From NCBI GenBank assembly GCA_934630555.1, contig CAKTXB010000039.1:1-12683 (forward strand): 12,683 bases of DNA, written 5' to 3'. The notes beneath the pieces were generated by a model that saw only the letters and a list, made by a program, of their open reading frames with translations, was not told where the DNA came from and made no database searches. Made by a program: the position numbers and the translations under genes. Shown here piece by piece: positions 7,170 to 12,495 of the stretch. Positions within the stretch are counted from its first letter, which is position 1; each line of letters begins with the position of its first letter. The DNA comes from an uncultured Oscillospiraceae bacterium. Its GTDB lineage: Bacteria; Bacillota; Clostridia; Oscillospirales; Oscillospiraceae.

Positions 7170-8003
7170 TTATTTGATCGAGCCGACCGTAAGCCCTTTT
7201 ACAAGGAACTTACTGAAAATAATATAGATCGTCAGCGGGATCATTGCGCTGATAAACATGCCTGCAAACATATAGGTCGGATCGCCCATTCTCTGATTGA
7301 GCAGCGAGGCCAACGCGACCGTCAGCGTCCGCTTTTCCTGATTCGGCAGCAGGATCATTGGACGGAACAGATCGTTGCATACGACAAGGAAATTAAAGAT
7401 CGATGAGATCGAGATCGCGGGCATCCCCATCGGGACCAGCACGTTCCAGATCACGCTGAAGTATCCCGCACCATCGATCCGTGCCGCCTCGAACAGCTCG
7501 TCGCTGATCGATACGAAATTGCTGCGCAGCAGCAGGATGGTGCTGGGCGTCATGGCCGCCGCTGTCACAAGGATCACGCCGAGATAGGTGTTGACGAGAT
7601 GCAGCTTTGAAAACATCACATAAAGCGGGATCATCGTCACCTGTGCCGGAAAGAACATCGTCGCGATGATGAGCAGATACGCCGGTGTTTTTCCACGGAA
7701 GCGGAGCTTTGCAAACGCGTAGCTTGCCAGCACTGAGCAGACAAGCGTCAGAAGGATGCTGAAAACGCTGATGATCAGCGTATTTTTGATATATTTCAGA
7801 ATACCGAACTTCCGGAACAGCAGCAGATAATTCTGAATGCTCGGCGTCTGCGGCAGGGCCAGCGGATCTGCATAGTAGGAGATCTTGTCCTTGAGGGAGT
7901 TTATAAGCAGAAAGACGAGCGGATAAATAAAGATGACCGCCAGCGACACAAGGATCAGCACCAGCAGGCAGACCGAGAGCTTCTGTCTCCATGTTTTTTT
8001 CAT
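7170..8003 (-). CDS. Sugar ABC transporter permease, MalG/UgpE type
   Basis: This 277-residue inner-membrane permease forms the channel with the preceding permease. It begins with a short basic stretch and a membrane helix at about 10-35, with further hydrophobic segments near 74-98, 107-130, 140-160, 195-215 and at the C-terminus, the usual six-helix layout. The cytoplasmic EAA loop reads EAARIDGAGYFSVIWNVLVP at 172-191 and should dock on the ATPase. The reading frame extends to an ATG at 8018, but I prefer the ATG at 8003: GGGAGGG lies just upstream of it, and the start follows the upstream permease stop by 2 bp. The family (CUT1 carbohydrate importers) is clear; the exact sugar is not. Confidence 0.93.
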   Translation of the reverse strand: MKKTWRQKLSVCLLVLILVSLAVIFIYPLVFLLINSLKDKISYYADPLALPQTPSIQNYLLLFRKFGILKYIKNTLIISVFSILLTLVCSVLASYAFAKLRFRGKTPAYLLIIATMFFPAQVTMIPLYVMFSKLHLVNTYLGVILVTAAAMTPSTILLLRSNFVSISDELFEAARIDGAGYFSVIWNVLVPMGMPAISISSIFNFLVVCNDLFRPMILLPNQEKRTLTVALASLLNQRMGDPTYMFAGMFISAMIPLTIYIIFSKFLVKGLTVGSIK

Positions 8004-8005
8004 GC

Positions 8006-8905
8006 TCAGCCCTCCCATCTGTTCTGACGGTCGGAGATCCGAAGCTGCACCACCGTCAGGATCATAATGACGATAATGAGCAGCACAGACAGCGCCGACG
8101 CATAGCCATACTGCGAGTTCGCGGAAAATGATTTCAGGTATACCATATAGTCCAGCGTCGTGGTATCATAGCCGGGCCCGCCGCCGGTCATGGAATAGAT
8201 ATACGGGAAAATGCCTGTAAAGGTCCACATGACGGAGGTGATGCAGGAGTATTCCATCGTCCGTCCAAGCAGCGGGAACGTAATGCGGAAAAGCTGTGTC
8301 CAGTAGCCTGCGCCGTCCAGCCTTGCCGCTTCATAAACAGAGGGCGAAATGGAGCTGAGGCCGCCGAGGGCCAGCAGGCACTGCCAACCGATGTTGACCC
8401 AGACCAGACAGATGATAACGGCCGTGCGCGCTGTGCCGCTGCGCTCAAGCCAGGGGATCGCTTCCCGGATCAGGTGAAGCGCCTTTAAAACCGAGTTCAC
8501 TGCGCCGTCATAGCTGAACAGCACCTTGAACAGATAGCCGACGATCACGGCTGAAATGACCTGCGGGATATAGTAGATCACACGGAAGATCTTTCCGCCG
8601 GGGATCCCGTCATAGATCAGGACCGCGACGATAACGCCGATCAGGATCTGAAACGGAATAAACAGCAGAAAGATCAGATTGTTGCGCAAAAGACTCCAGA
8701 ACTGTCCGGAGGACAGGATATTGATATAGTTTTTGAAGCCGACGGAAACGGCTGCGCCGATGCCGTTCCAGTCAGTAAAGCTCTTGATCACAGTCTGCAC
8801 GATCGGGTAGGCGCACATGACCAGGATCAGCAGCAAGGCCGGCAGGATCGAAAGCCATGCCTGCCGTGCCTGCCGCCTGCTTATTTTGGATTGCCGGTTT
8901 TTCAT
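8006..8905 (-). CDS. Sugar ABC transporter permease, MalF/UgpA type
   Basis: The 299-residue product is the partner permease of a CUT1-type sugar importer. A basic cytoplasmic start (KNRQSKISRRQARQ) leads into a first membrane helix at about 17-40. A periplasm-facing stretch containing FTDWNGIG follows, as usual in UgpA-like permeases, then further helices near 75-97, 108-130, 160-182, 215-235 and 262-285. The EAA loop is EAARLDGAGYWTQLFRITFP at 192-211. TGGGPGYDTTTLDYMVY near 240-256 is another typical UgpA-type segment. The ATG at 8905 follows GAGGAGA. The gene is separated from the binding-protein gene by 71 bp holding a strong hairpin, and almost touches the next permease. No ATPase gene is present, so a shared MsmX/UgpC-type ATPase elsewhere is expected. 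Confidence 0.93.
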   Translation of the reverse strand: MKNRQSKISRRQARQAWLSILPALLLILVMCAYPIVQTVIKSFTDWNGIGAAVSVGFKNYINILSSGQFWSLLRNNLIFLLFIPFQILIGVIVAVLIYDGIPGGKIFRVIYYIPQVISAVIVGYLFKVLFSYDGAVNSVLKALHLIREAIPWLERSGTARTAVIICLVWVNIGWQCLLALGGLSSISPSVYEAARLDGAGYWTQLFRITFPLLGRTMEYSCITSVMWTFTGIFPYIYSMTGGGPGYDTTTLDYMVYLKSFSANSQYGYASALSVLLIIVIMILTVVQLRISDRQNRWEG

Positions 8906-8924
8906 AGAGCAGTCTCCTCACCAT

Positions 8925-8958
8925 TCTGGTGTGCGGCCCGGACGGGCCGCACACCAGA
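8925..8958 (-). promoter_or_regulatory. Perfect 15-bp intergenic hairpin between binding protein and permeases
   Basis: Arms TCTGGTGTGCGGCCC (8925-8939) and its exact complement (8944-8958) enclose a 4-nt loop. The permease ribosome site follows after about 10 bases with no T-run, so it is not an intrinsic terminator on the operon strand. In the same place in maltose-type operons, such hairpins protect the upstream message from 3' decay and let the binding protein be made in excess. That role is inferred here from position and shape. Confidence 0.8.
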
Positions 8959-8976
8959 CAACGCTGCGGGTTATTC

Positions 8977-10332
8977 TCAGTTCACTTCCACTGCCTTCGC
9001 ATCGAGTGCAGCGGCCATATCCTCTACGCTCATCTGGCCGGTGATGACCTGCGGGGACAGGCGCACCAGCTCTGTGCTGACGTCGGGATGCAGCGTATTG
9101 TCGACCCAGAATACATAGTTCGACGCCGCATTGAACATCTGCTCTTCGACAGAGCCCGACGCAATGCCGTAGTCAGCGGCGGTGATGTCGCTTCTGTAAG
9201 GGAGCTTGGACATATGCTTTACGATCTCAAGGTGGTTTTCACGGTTATTGAGGAAGGACAGGAATTCAACGGCCAGCTCCGGATCCTCGCAGGTCTTGGA
9301 AACAGCGATGCCCTGACCAACGCCGCCGATAGCGGCGTTTTTGCTCTGCGCATTCTCAGGAGACGGCGGTGCAAGGAATCCGACGTTTTCCGCGCCCAGC
9401 GCATCCGTGCAGGTCGCAGCATTCCAGTTGCCCGTGGCAAGGAACGCGGCATTCCCCGTCAGGAACTGCGCAAGATCGTCTGCCGCGCTGGCGTAGTCCG
9501 CGTTGATATAGCCCTGCGCATACAGATCCGCCGGGATCTGCATCGCCTGCAGGAATCCGGTGTCGTCAGAGAATTTTGTTTCTGCGCGGCCGTCGGAGCC
9601 GACGCGCGCGCTGCCGGAGATCTGCGGCCACCATGCCGCGAATGCCGTCAGGAAGCTGTGGCCCCAGCCGCCGTCCGTTGCGTAGATCGGCGTATAGCCG
9701 GCATCCTTGATCGTCTGAAGATCCGCCTTGAACGCGTCAAGATTGGCGGGCGGGTTGGTATCATAGTCCAGACCGCACGCTGCAAGGATCTGGCGGTTAT
9801 AGAAAATGCCGCAGATCTCGTTGCCGCTGTTCGGATAGGCCAGGATCTTGTTGCCCGCTTCCATGTTGAGCGTAACGGTATCCCATGCAACGATCTTTTC
9901 TTTGTCGGCTGCCGGGATCAGATCCGTCAGATCGACGAGCAGCTCTTCCAGCTGGAACAGCTGGTTGCCAGCCCAGACGCAGAGCACGTCGGGGCAATCA
10001 TCCGTCATGGCGGCAGCCTTGAACAGCTGGTGGATCTCTTCGCCACTCGGATACGAGACCATGTTGATCTTCACGCCGGGGTGTTCGTCTTCAAATCTGC
10101 GGCAGAGCTTGCTGATCAGCCAGTCTTCCTCCGGCGATTGCATATCAGCTTCATTGCTCAATGATTCGGAGACCCAAAATGTCAGAGTTTTCGATTCCAT
10201 TGCCTGTTCGTCCGTTGATTCGACATTGGTCGGTGTTGAATTCTGCGGTTGATCGGTGTCTGCAGGTTTTGCACAGGCTGCCAGACTAAACAGCATCATA
10301 AGTGCAAGCAATAGTGCGATCATTTTTTTCAT
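8977..10332 (-). CDS. Sugar-binding lipoprotein of the ABC transporter
   Basis: This 451-residue extracellular solute-binding protein captures the sugar for the importer. The N-terminus MKKMIALLLALMMLFSLAAC is a lipoprotein signal with lipobox SLAAC and lipidated Cys20, followed by a flexible linker rich in Asp, Gln, Thr and Ser up to about 50. The mature part begins with TLTFWVSES and includes FEDEHPGVKINMVSYPSGEE and a DCPDVLCVWAGNQ segment. This is the usual opening of the SBP_bac_1 / UgpB-like fold in CUT1 systems. Met at 10332 is chosen because it starts a clean signal peptide about 9 bases after AAGGA; the ATGs at 10341 and 10377 are too close to, or upstream of, that site. It is the first gene of the operon, with a leader of about 130 nt from the predicted start at 10470-10498. 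The ligand is unknown. Confidence 0.92.
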   Translation of the reverse strand: MKKMIALLLALMMLFSLAACAKPADTDQPQNSTPTNVESTDEQAMESKTLTFWVSESLSNEADMQSPEEDWLISKLCRRFEDEHPGVKINMVSYPSGEEIHQLFKAAAMTDDCPDVLCVWAGNQLFQLEELLVDLTDLIPAADKEKIVAWDTVTLNMEAGNKILAYPNSGNEICGIFYNRQILAACGLDYDTNPPANLDAFKADLQTIKDAGYTPIYATDGGWGHSFLTAFAAWWPQISGSARVGSDGRAETKFSDDTGFLQAMQIPADLYAQGYINADYASAADDLAQFLTGNAAFLATGNWNAATCTDALGAENVGFLAPPSPENAQSKNAAIGGVGQGIAVSKTCEDPELAVEFLSFLNNRENHLEIVKHMSKLPYRSDITAADYGIASGSVEEQMFNAASNYVFWVDNTLHPDVSTELVRLSPQVITGQMSVEDMAAALDAKAVEVN

Positions 10333-10426
10333 TTGCGTCATTCCTTCTTTTTTATTTTGAACAAGATGCATCTGCATCCATATCCAACCAACTGAAATCC
10401 GTACTTGCTATTTCCATTTCCATGTG

Positions 10427-10454
10427 ATAGAATAAGTTAGCAAACATATTCTAT
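10427..10454. promoter_or_regulatory. Operator-like palindrome downstream of the operon promoter
   Basis: Half-sites ATAGAATAAGTT and AACATATTCTAT are separated by four bases and differ from perfect symmetry at one position. The right half shares AACATATTCT exactly with the palindrome at 10578-10604. It would cover roughly +9 to +36 of the operon transcript, a position suited to blocking RNA polymerase. The neighbouring AraR-type regulator is the likely ligand; this is inferred. Confidence 0.72.
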
Positions 10455-10469
10455 TAACTTCCTGATTCC

Positions 10470-10498
10470 ATTATGGCAAGCCATCGCGTATTTGTCAA
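10470..10498 (-). promoter_or_regulatory. Sigma-A promoter of the sugar operon
   Basis: On the minus strand, a perfect -35 TTGACA (10493-10498) is followed after exactly 17 bp by CATAAT (10470-10475), one base from the ideal -10. Transcription should start near 10463. A small palindrome, arms ATGGC and GCCAT around AA (10473-10484), overlaps the -10, and the heptamer ATCGCGT occurs at both 10483 and 10501, flanking the -35. Such a strong core promoter implies control mainly by repression. Confidence 0.85.
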
Positions 10499-10577
10499 TA
10501 ATCGCGTGTGTTTACACTTATATTTTGTAGCACTTTCCGAAAACTCCGCTTATGTTTCGGTTAGAGTCAACGAAAAA

Positions 10578-10604
10578 GCAGAATATGTTCTTAACATATT
10601 CTGC
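10578..10604. promoter_or_regulatory. Perfect 12+3+12 palindromic operator upstream of the regulator gene
   Basis: Arms GCAGAATATGTT and AACATATTCTGC are exact complements around CTT. The site ends 37 bases before the regulator start codon, in its likely leader or promoter, and shares AACATATTCT with the site at 10427-10454. This is the expected arrangement for a dimeric AraR/GntR-type repressor that controls itself and the divergent operon. It could also fold as an RNA hairpin, but there is no T-run after it. Confidence 0.8.
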
Positions 10605-10641
10605 ATCATATACTATTCATGTTTCATTAAGGAGAGAACAT

Positions 10642-11727
10642 ATGTTAGATAAGGCCTCTACGATCCCACTGTACATGCAGCTTGCCAGCGAGTTGCAGCG
10701 CCAGATCCATTCCGGTCAGCTTCGCCCCGGCGATCAGCTGCCAAGCGAATCAGAAATGATGGAACATTATCAGATCGGTCGCCCAACTGTACGTGCAGCC
10801 CTGAAACAATTAGTTTCCGCCGGATACCTGACAAAGATCCAGGGGAAGGGCACATTTTGCCGTAATTCTCACATGAACGAGCCATTCAACATCGAAGTGC
10901 TGCTGGACATGGAGAACGAGTATTTCATTCCCTACTACGTCCGTGCGATTTCAAGTGTTCTGAAGAAAAGTAATTGCAACTTTCTTATCAGTAATACGAA
11001 CCGTGACGCGCAGAGCATCTGCGAGCAGCTGGAGGCCAGTTTACAAAGAGACACGAGCGGCGTTATTCTGCAAATGACACCAGTCAATATACGCCCCGAA
11101 CTCCGGCAGCGGTTGCTTGGATGCATTGCAGCATTCCGTCGGCGCAATATCCCTCTGATCCTGATCGATAGTCTGCTTGATGGCGCTGATGCATCTTTCT
11201 GCGTCATCAATGAGTGTGGAGGGGGCGCGCGGGCAGCTGAGCATCTGGCGGCCTATGGGCACAAGCGCTGTGCCATGGTAAGTCCTCGTAATTTCTACGA
11301 TGCAGTGCAGCGATACGCAGGCTTTTGCGATGCCGCATCCATGTTCGGTATGCAGCCGCCGATCTTGATCGATTCAGAGGATGATCTTGACGCAAGGCTT
11401 CCCAAAATCGTTCATGCAGAGCGTATAACCGGCATCTTTTGCTTCAACGACGCACTGGCCCAGCGCAGTATCCGCATTCTGCATAACGCAAATTATAGTG
11501 TTCCATCAGAGGTATCTGTCATCGGTTTTGATGATTCTTTCTTGGCCGAAACGACCGACCCGCCGCTTACCACTCTATGTCATCCCAAAGAAGAACTCGG
11601 TCGTTGTACAGCATCCGCCCTTCTAAAGCTGATTCAAAACGAAATTCCTTGGCCGTTTCAAAAAGTCTTTGATGTTTCGCTCGTTCAACGTGGTACTTGC
11701 GCTCGATGCCCATCTGACAACTTGTAA
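10642..11727 (+). CDS. AraR-type transcriptional regulator (GntR HTH plus LacI-like sensor)
   Basis: The 361-residue protein joins a GntR winged-helix domain (about 8-73: IPLYMQLASELQRQIHSG, PGDQLPSESEMMEHYQIGRPTVR, ending LTKIQGKGTF) to a LacI/GalR-type sugar-sensing domain (about 82-350). The sensor domain shows GIFCFNDALAQ and VIGFDDSFLAETTDPPLTTL, both hallmarks of LacI-family cores. B. subtilis AraR, a 362-residue L-arabinose-responsive repressor, has the same architecture and length. The start at 10642 follows AAGGAGAG by a normal gap; the frame is open further upstream to 10552, but those residues run through the palindromic operator. It is divergent from the sugar operon and probably represses it and itself through the two related palindromes. 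The inducer is presumably the free sugar released by GH4 or a derivative; this is inferred. Confidence 0.92.
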   Translation: MLDKASTIPLYMQLASELQRQIHSGQLRPGDQLPSESEMMEHYQIGRPTVRAALKQLVSAGYLTKIQGKGTFCRNSHMNEPFNIEVLLDMENEYFIPYYVRAISSVLKKSNCNFLISNTNRDAQSICEQLEASLQRDTSGVILQMTPVNIRPELRQRLLGCIAAFRRRNIPLILIDSLLDGADASFCVINECGGGARAAEHLAAYGHKRCAMVSPRNFYDAVQRYAGFCDAASMFGMQPPILIDSEDDLDARLPKIVHAERITGIFCFNDALAQRSIRILHNANYSVPSEVSVIGFDDSFLAETTDPPLTTLCHPKEELGRCTASALLKLIQNEIPWPFQKVFDVSLVQRGTCARCPSDNL

Positions 11728-11830
11728 CGCAGCAAACGGAATTTGTACAGATCACTTTTCCAAACATGTCCGTAATGTCCGTTGGACGATCAAAGGCAGG
11801 TGCCGTCAGCAATATCAGCACAGGCAGAAT

Positions 11831-11870
11831 GAGAAGGCAGAGGATATTCTCCCCTGCCTTTTCTTATTCT
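11831..11870 (+). terminator. Rho-independent terminator of the regulator gene
   Basis: AAGGCAG (11834-11840) pairs with CTGCCTT (11854-11860), with an inner GGA/TCC extension and outer GAG/TTC pairs. The stem is followed by TTCTTATTCT. The T-tract is interrupted, so efficiency is uncertain. It lies about 105 bp after the regulator stop. Confidence 0.65.
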
Positions 11871-11970
11871 CAGCTCCTCTGATGCTCTGTGTCGTTTTTT
11901 GCCCTGGGAGCAGCGCCGGGGAGTCAGAAAAATCGAGAACGCAAAACCTGATTTTCAGGACTTTTATGGA

Positions 11971-12007
11971 AATAAAAAAAGAAATCCAAGCAAAACGCTT
12001 GAATTTC
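11971..12007 (-). terminator. Minus-strand intrinsic terminator (distal)
   Basis: Read on the minus strand, GAAATTCAAGC pairs with GCTTGGATTTC (one mismatch, loop GTTTT), followed at once by a run of seven T and then ATTT. This is a good intrinsic terminator for leftward transcripts such as read-through from the tRNA gene, and it protects the 3' flank of the regulator gene. Confidence 0.72.
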
Positions 12008-12050
12008 TCAATCACGTGTCATGTGCGCACTATAGATCAGCTGCCAAATT

Positions 12051-12090
12051 AAAAAACAAAATCGTGACCCAGCGAAGCGGTCACGATTTT
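12051..12090 (-). terminator. Minus-strand intrinsic terminator with 12-bp perfect stem
   Basis: AAAATCGTGACC (12058-12069) and GGTCACGATTTT (12079-12090) are exact complements around a 9-nt loop. On the minus strand the stem is followed by GTTTTTTAATTT, so it should stop leftward transcription. On the plus strand the stem ends in only four T. It may end an unrecognised small transcript running leftward from about 12180. Confidence 0.75.
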
Positions 12091-12101
12091 GAACGAAGAA
12101 A

Positions 12102-12155
12102 GACCTTTGCTGTCGAGGCGGACGCGCTTGCGCGGTCACCTGACATCCAAAGGTC
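12102..12155. other. Long imperfect stem-loop, possible structured RNA element
   Basis: An outer stem GACCTTTG (12102) with CAAAGGTC (12148) encloses TGTC/GACA, then AGG/CCT, an internal loop, and a terminal CGCG stem with a CTTG loop. The nested pairing uses most of the 54 bases. On the minus strand the terminator at 12051-12090 follows 11 bases later, as in a small RNA gene, though I find no good promoter upstream. It could equally be a degenerate repeat. Confidence 0.5.
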
Positions 12156-12224
12156 ATTTCTGAGTGTGTTTTCACTACACTATAGATGAACGCAGGGATT
12201 CGTGTTTTCGGAAAGGAAGAATGT

Positions 12225-12255
12225 GTGCAAGGAACCCATCAGGGGTTCCTTGCAC
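12225..12255. repeat. 13-bp perfect inverted repeat
   Basis: GTGCAAGGAACCC (12225-12237) and GGGTTCCTTGCAC (12243-12255) are exact complements around ATCAG. Neither side has a T-run, so it is not a standard terminator. It is one of several adjacent hairpins downstream of the tRNA gene. Confidence 0.8.
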
Positions 12256-12278
12256 GTTCAATTCCCGCCCGCAGGCGA

Positions 12279-12301
12279 CGCAGTCTGCAGAGCAGACTGC
12301 G
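12279..12301. repeat. 10-bp perfect inverted repeat
   Basis: CGCAGTCTGC (12279-12288) and GCAGACTGCG (12292-12301) are exact complements around AGA. Its right arm shares base 12301 with the next inverted repeat. There is no T-run on either side. Function unknown. Confidence 0.78.
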
Positions 12302-12352
12302 CACCTCCAAAAAGAAGGACACGCGGTTGCGTGTCCTTCTTTTTGGAGGTGC
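12301..12352. repeat. 24-bp perfect inverted repeat overlapping the tRNA-Cys 3' end
   Basis: Positions 12301-12324 and 12329-12352 are exact reverse complements around a 4-nt loop (GGTT). The inner 16 bp, with A-run and T-run edges, form the terminator. The outer 8 bp (GCACCTCC/GGAGGTGC) repeat, in inverted form, the last acceptor-stem bases, the discriminator and the CC of the tRNA gene. The extension lies beyond the T-run, which an ordinary terminator would not need. Confidence 0.9.
12309..12344. terminator. Bidirectional terminator directly after tRNA-Cys
   Basis: The inner 16-bp stem is a GC-rich core (GGACACGC with GCGTGTCC) flanked by AAAAAGAA and TTCTTTTT, so either strand reads a stable hairpin ending in a T-run. 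On the minus strand it begins at the CCA end of the tRNA and should define the 3' end of the tRNA precursor. Confidence 0.85.
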
Positions 12353-12418
12353 TGCCCAGATTTGAACTGGGGAATGAAGGTTTTGCAGACCTTTGCCTTA
12401 CCACTTGGCCACAGCACC
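12344..12418 (-). tRNA. tRNA-Cys (anticodon GCA), CCA encoded
   Basis: The minus strand folds into a full cloverleaf of 75 nt including CCA. The acceptor stem GGTGCTG pairs with CAGCACC, the D stem GCC with GGC, and the anticodon stem AAGGT with ACCTT. The anticodon stem encloses loop CTGCAAA (anticodon GCA, at about 12383-12385). A 5-base variable loop CATTC precedes the T stem CCCAG/CTGGG with loop TTCAAAT. The discriminator is U, the usual cysteine identity base. The 3' end runs straight into the terminator hairpin. Confidence 0.96.
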
Positions 12419-12467
12419 AATGAAAAATCCAGTGTTTTCAATGCTTTCGTGGTTTTTCCGTGTTTTT

Positions 12468-12495
12468 ATTATAGCACAAAATCGCTCAGGAACAA
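12468..12495 (-). promoter_or_regulatory. Probable promoter of tRNA-Cys
   Basis: A perfect TATAAT lies on the minus strand at 12468-12473. A weak -35, TTGTTC (12490-12495), sits 16 bp upstream. The start would be near 12461, giving a 5' leader of about 43 nt for RNase P to remove. Confidence 0.65.

Larger units (their letters stand above)
10333..10641. other. Divergent control region between operon and regulator
   Basis: This 309-bp gap holds the operon promoter and the two palindromes listed separately. The operon leader (about 10333-10463) has no riboswitch that I can recognise, only a short GATGC/GCATC hairpin near 10366-10380. For the plus-strand regulator I see no convincing -35/-10 pair. 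A TTTACA at 10511 and A/T-rich TATATT at 10519 are too close together, and TTAGAG (10561) with TATGTT (10584) is weak. A further inverted pair CCGAAA (10537) and TTTCGG (10555) lies between the palindromes and may be another protein site. Confidence 0.6.
11728..12343. other. Gene-free interval with many stem-loops
   Basis: I see no believable protein gene in these 616 bases; the open frames have no good ribosome site and no recognisable product. The interval holds the regulator terminator, two minus-strand terminators, a branched fold at 12102-12155, hairpins at 12225-12255 and 12279-12301, and the left arm of the inverted repeat next to the tRNA gene. The decamer CACTATAGAT occurs at 12028 and again at 12178, exactly 150 bp apart. 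Confidence 0.6.

Noticed and set aside
8925..8958. Intrinsic terminator between binding protein and permeases
   Set aside because: The stem is strong but has no T-run on the operon strand and is directly followed by a good ribosome site, so it is treated as an mRNA-stability element.
8929..10164. 411-residue plus-strand open frame
   Set aside because: It is antisense to the sugar-binding lipoprotein, starts inside the intergenic hairpin and shows no domain.
10501..10560. CcpA catabolite-response (cre) site in the control region
   Set aside because: I looked for the TGNAANCGNTNNCA pattern on both strands and found only poor partial matches.
11669..12052. 127-residue plus-strand open frame overlapping the regulator end
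   Set aside because: It begins inside the regulator in another frame, lacks a ribosome site and crosses the terminator.
12058..12352. CRISPR array
   Set aside because: The inverted repeats differ in sequence from one another and there are no direct repeats with regular spacers.
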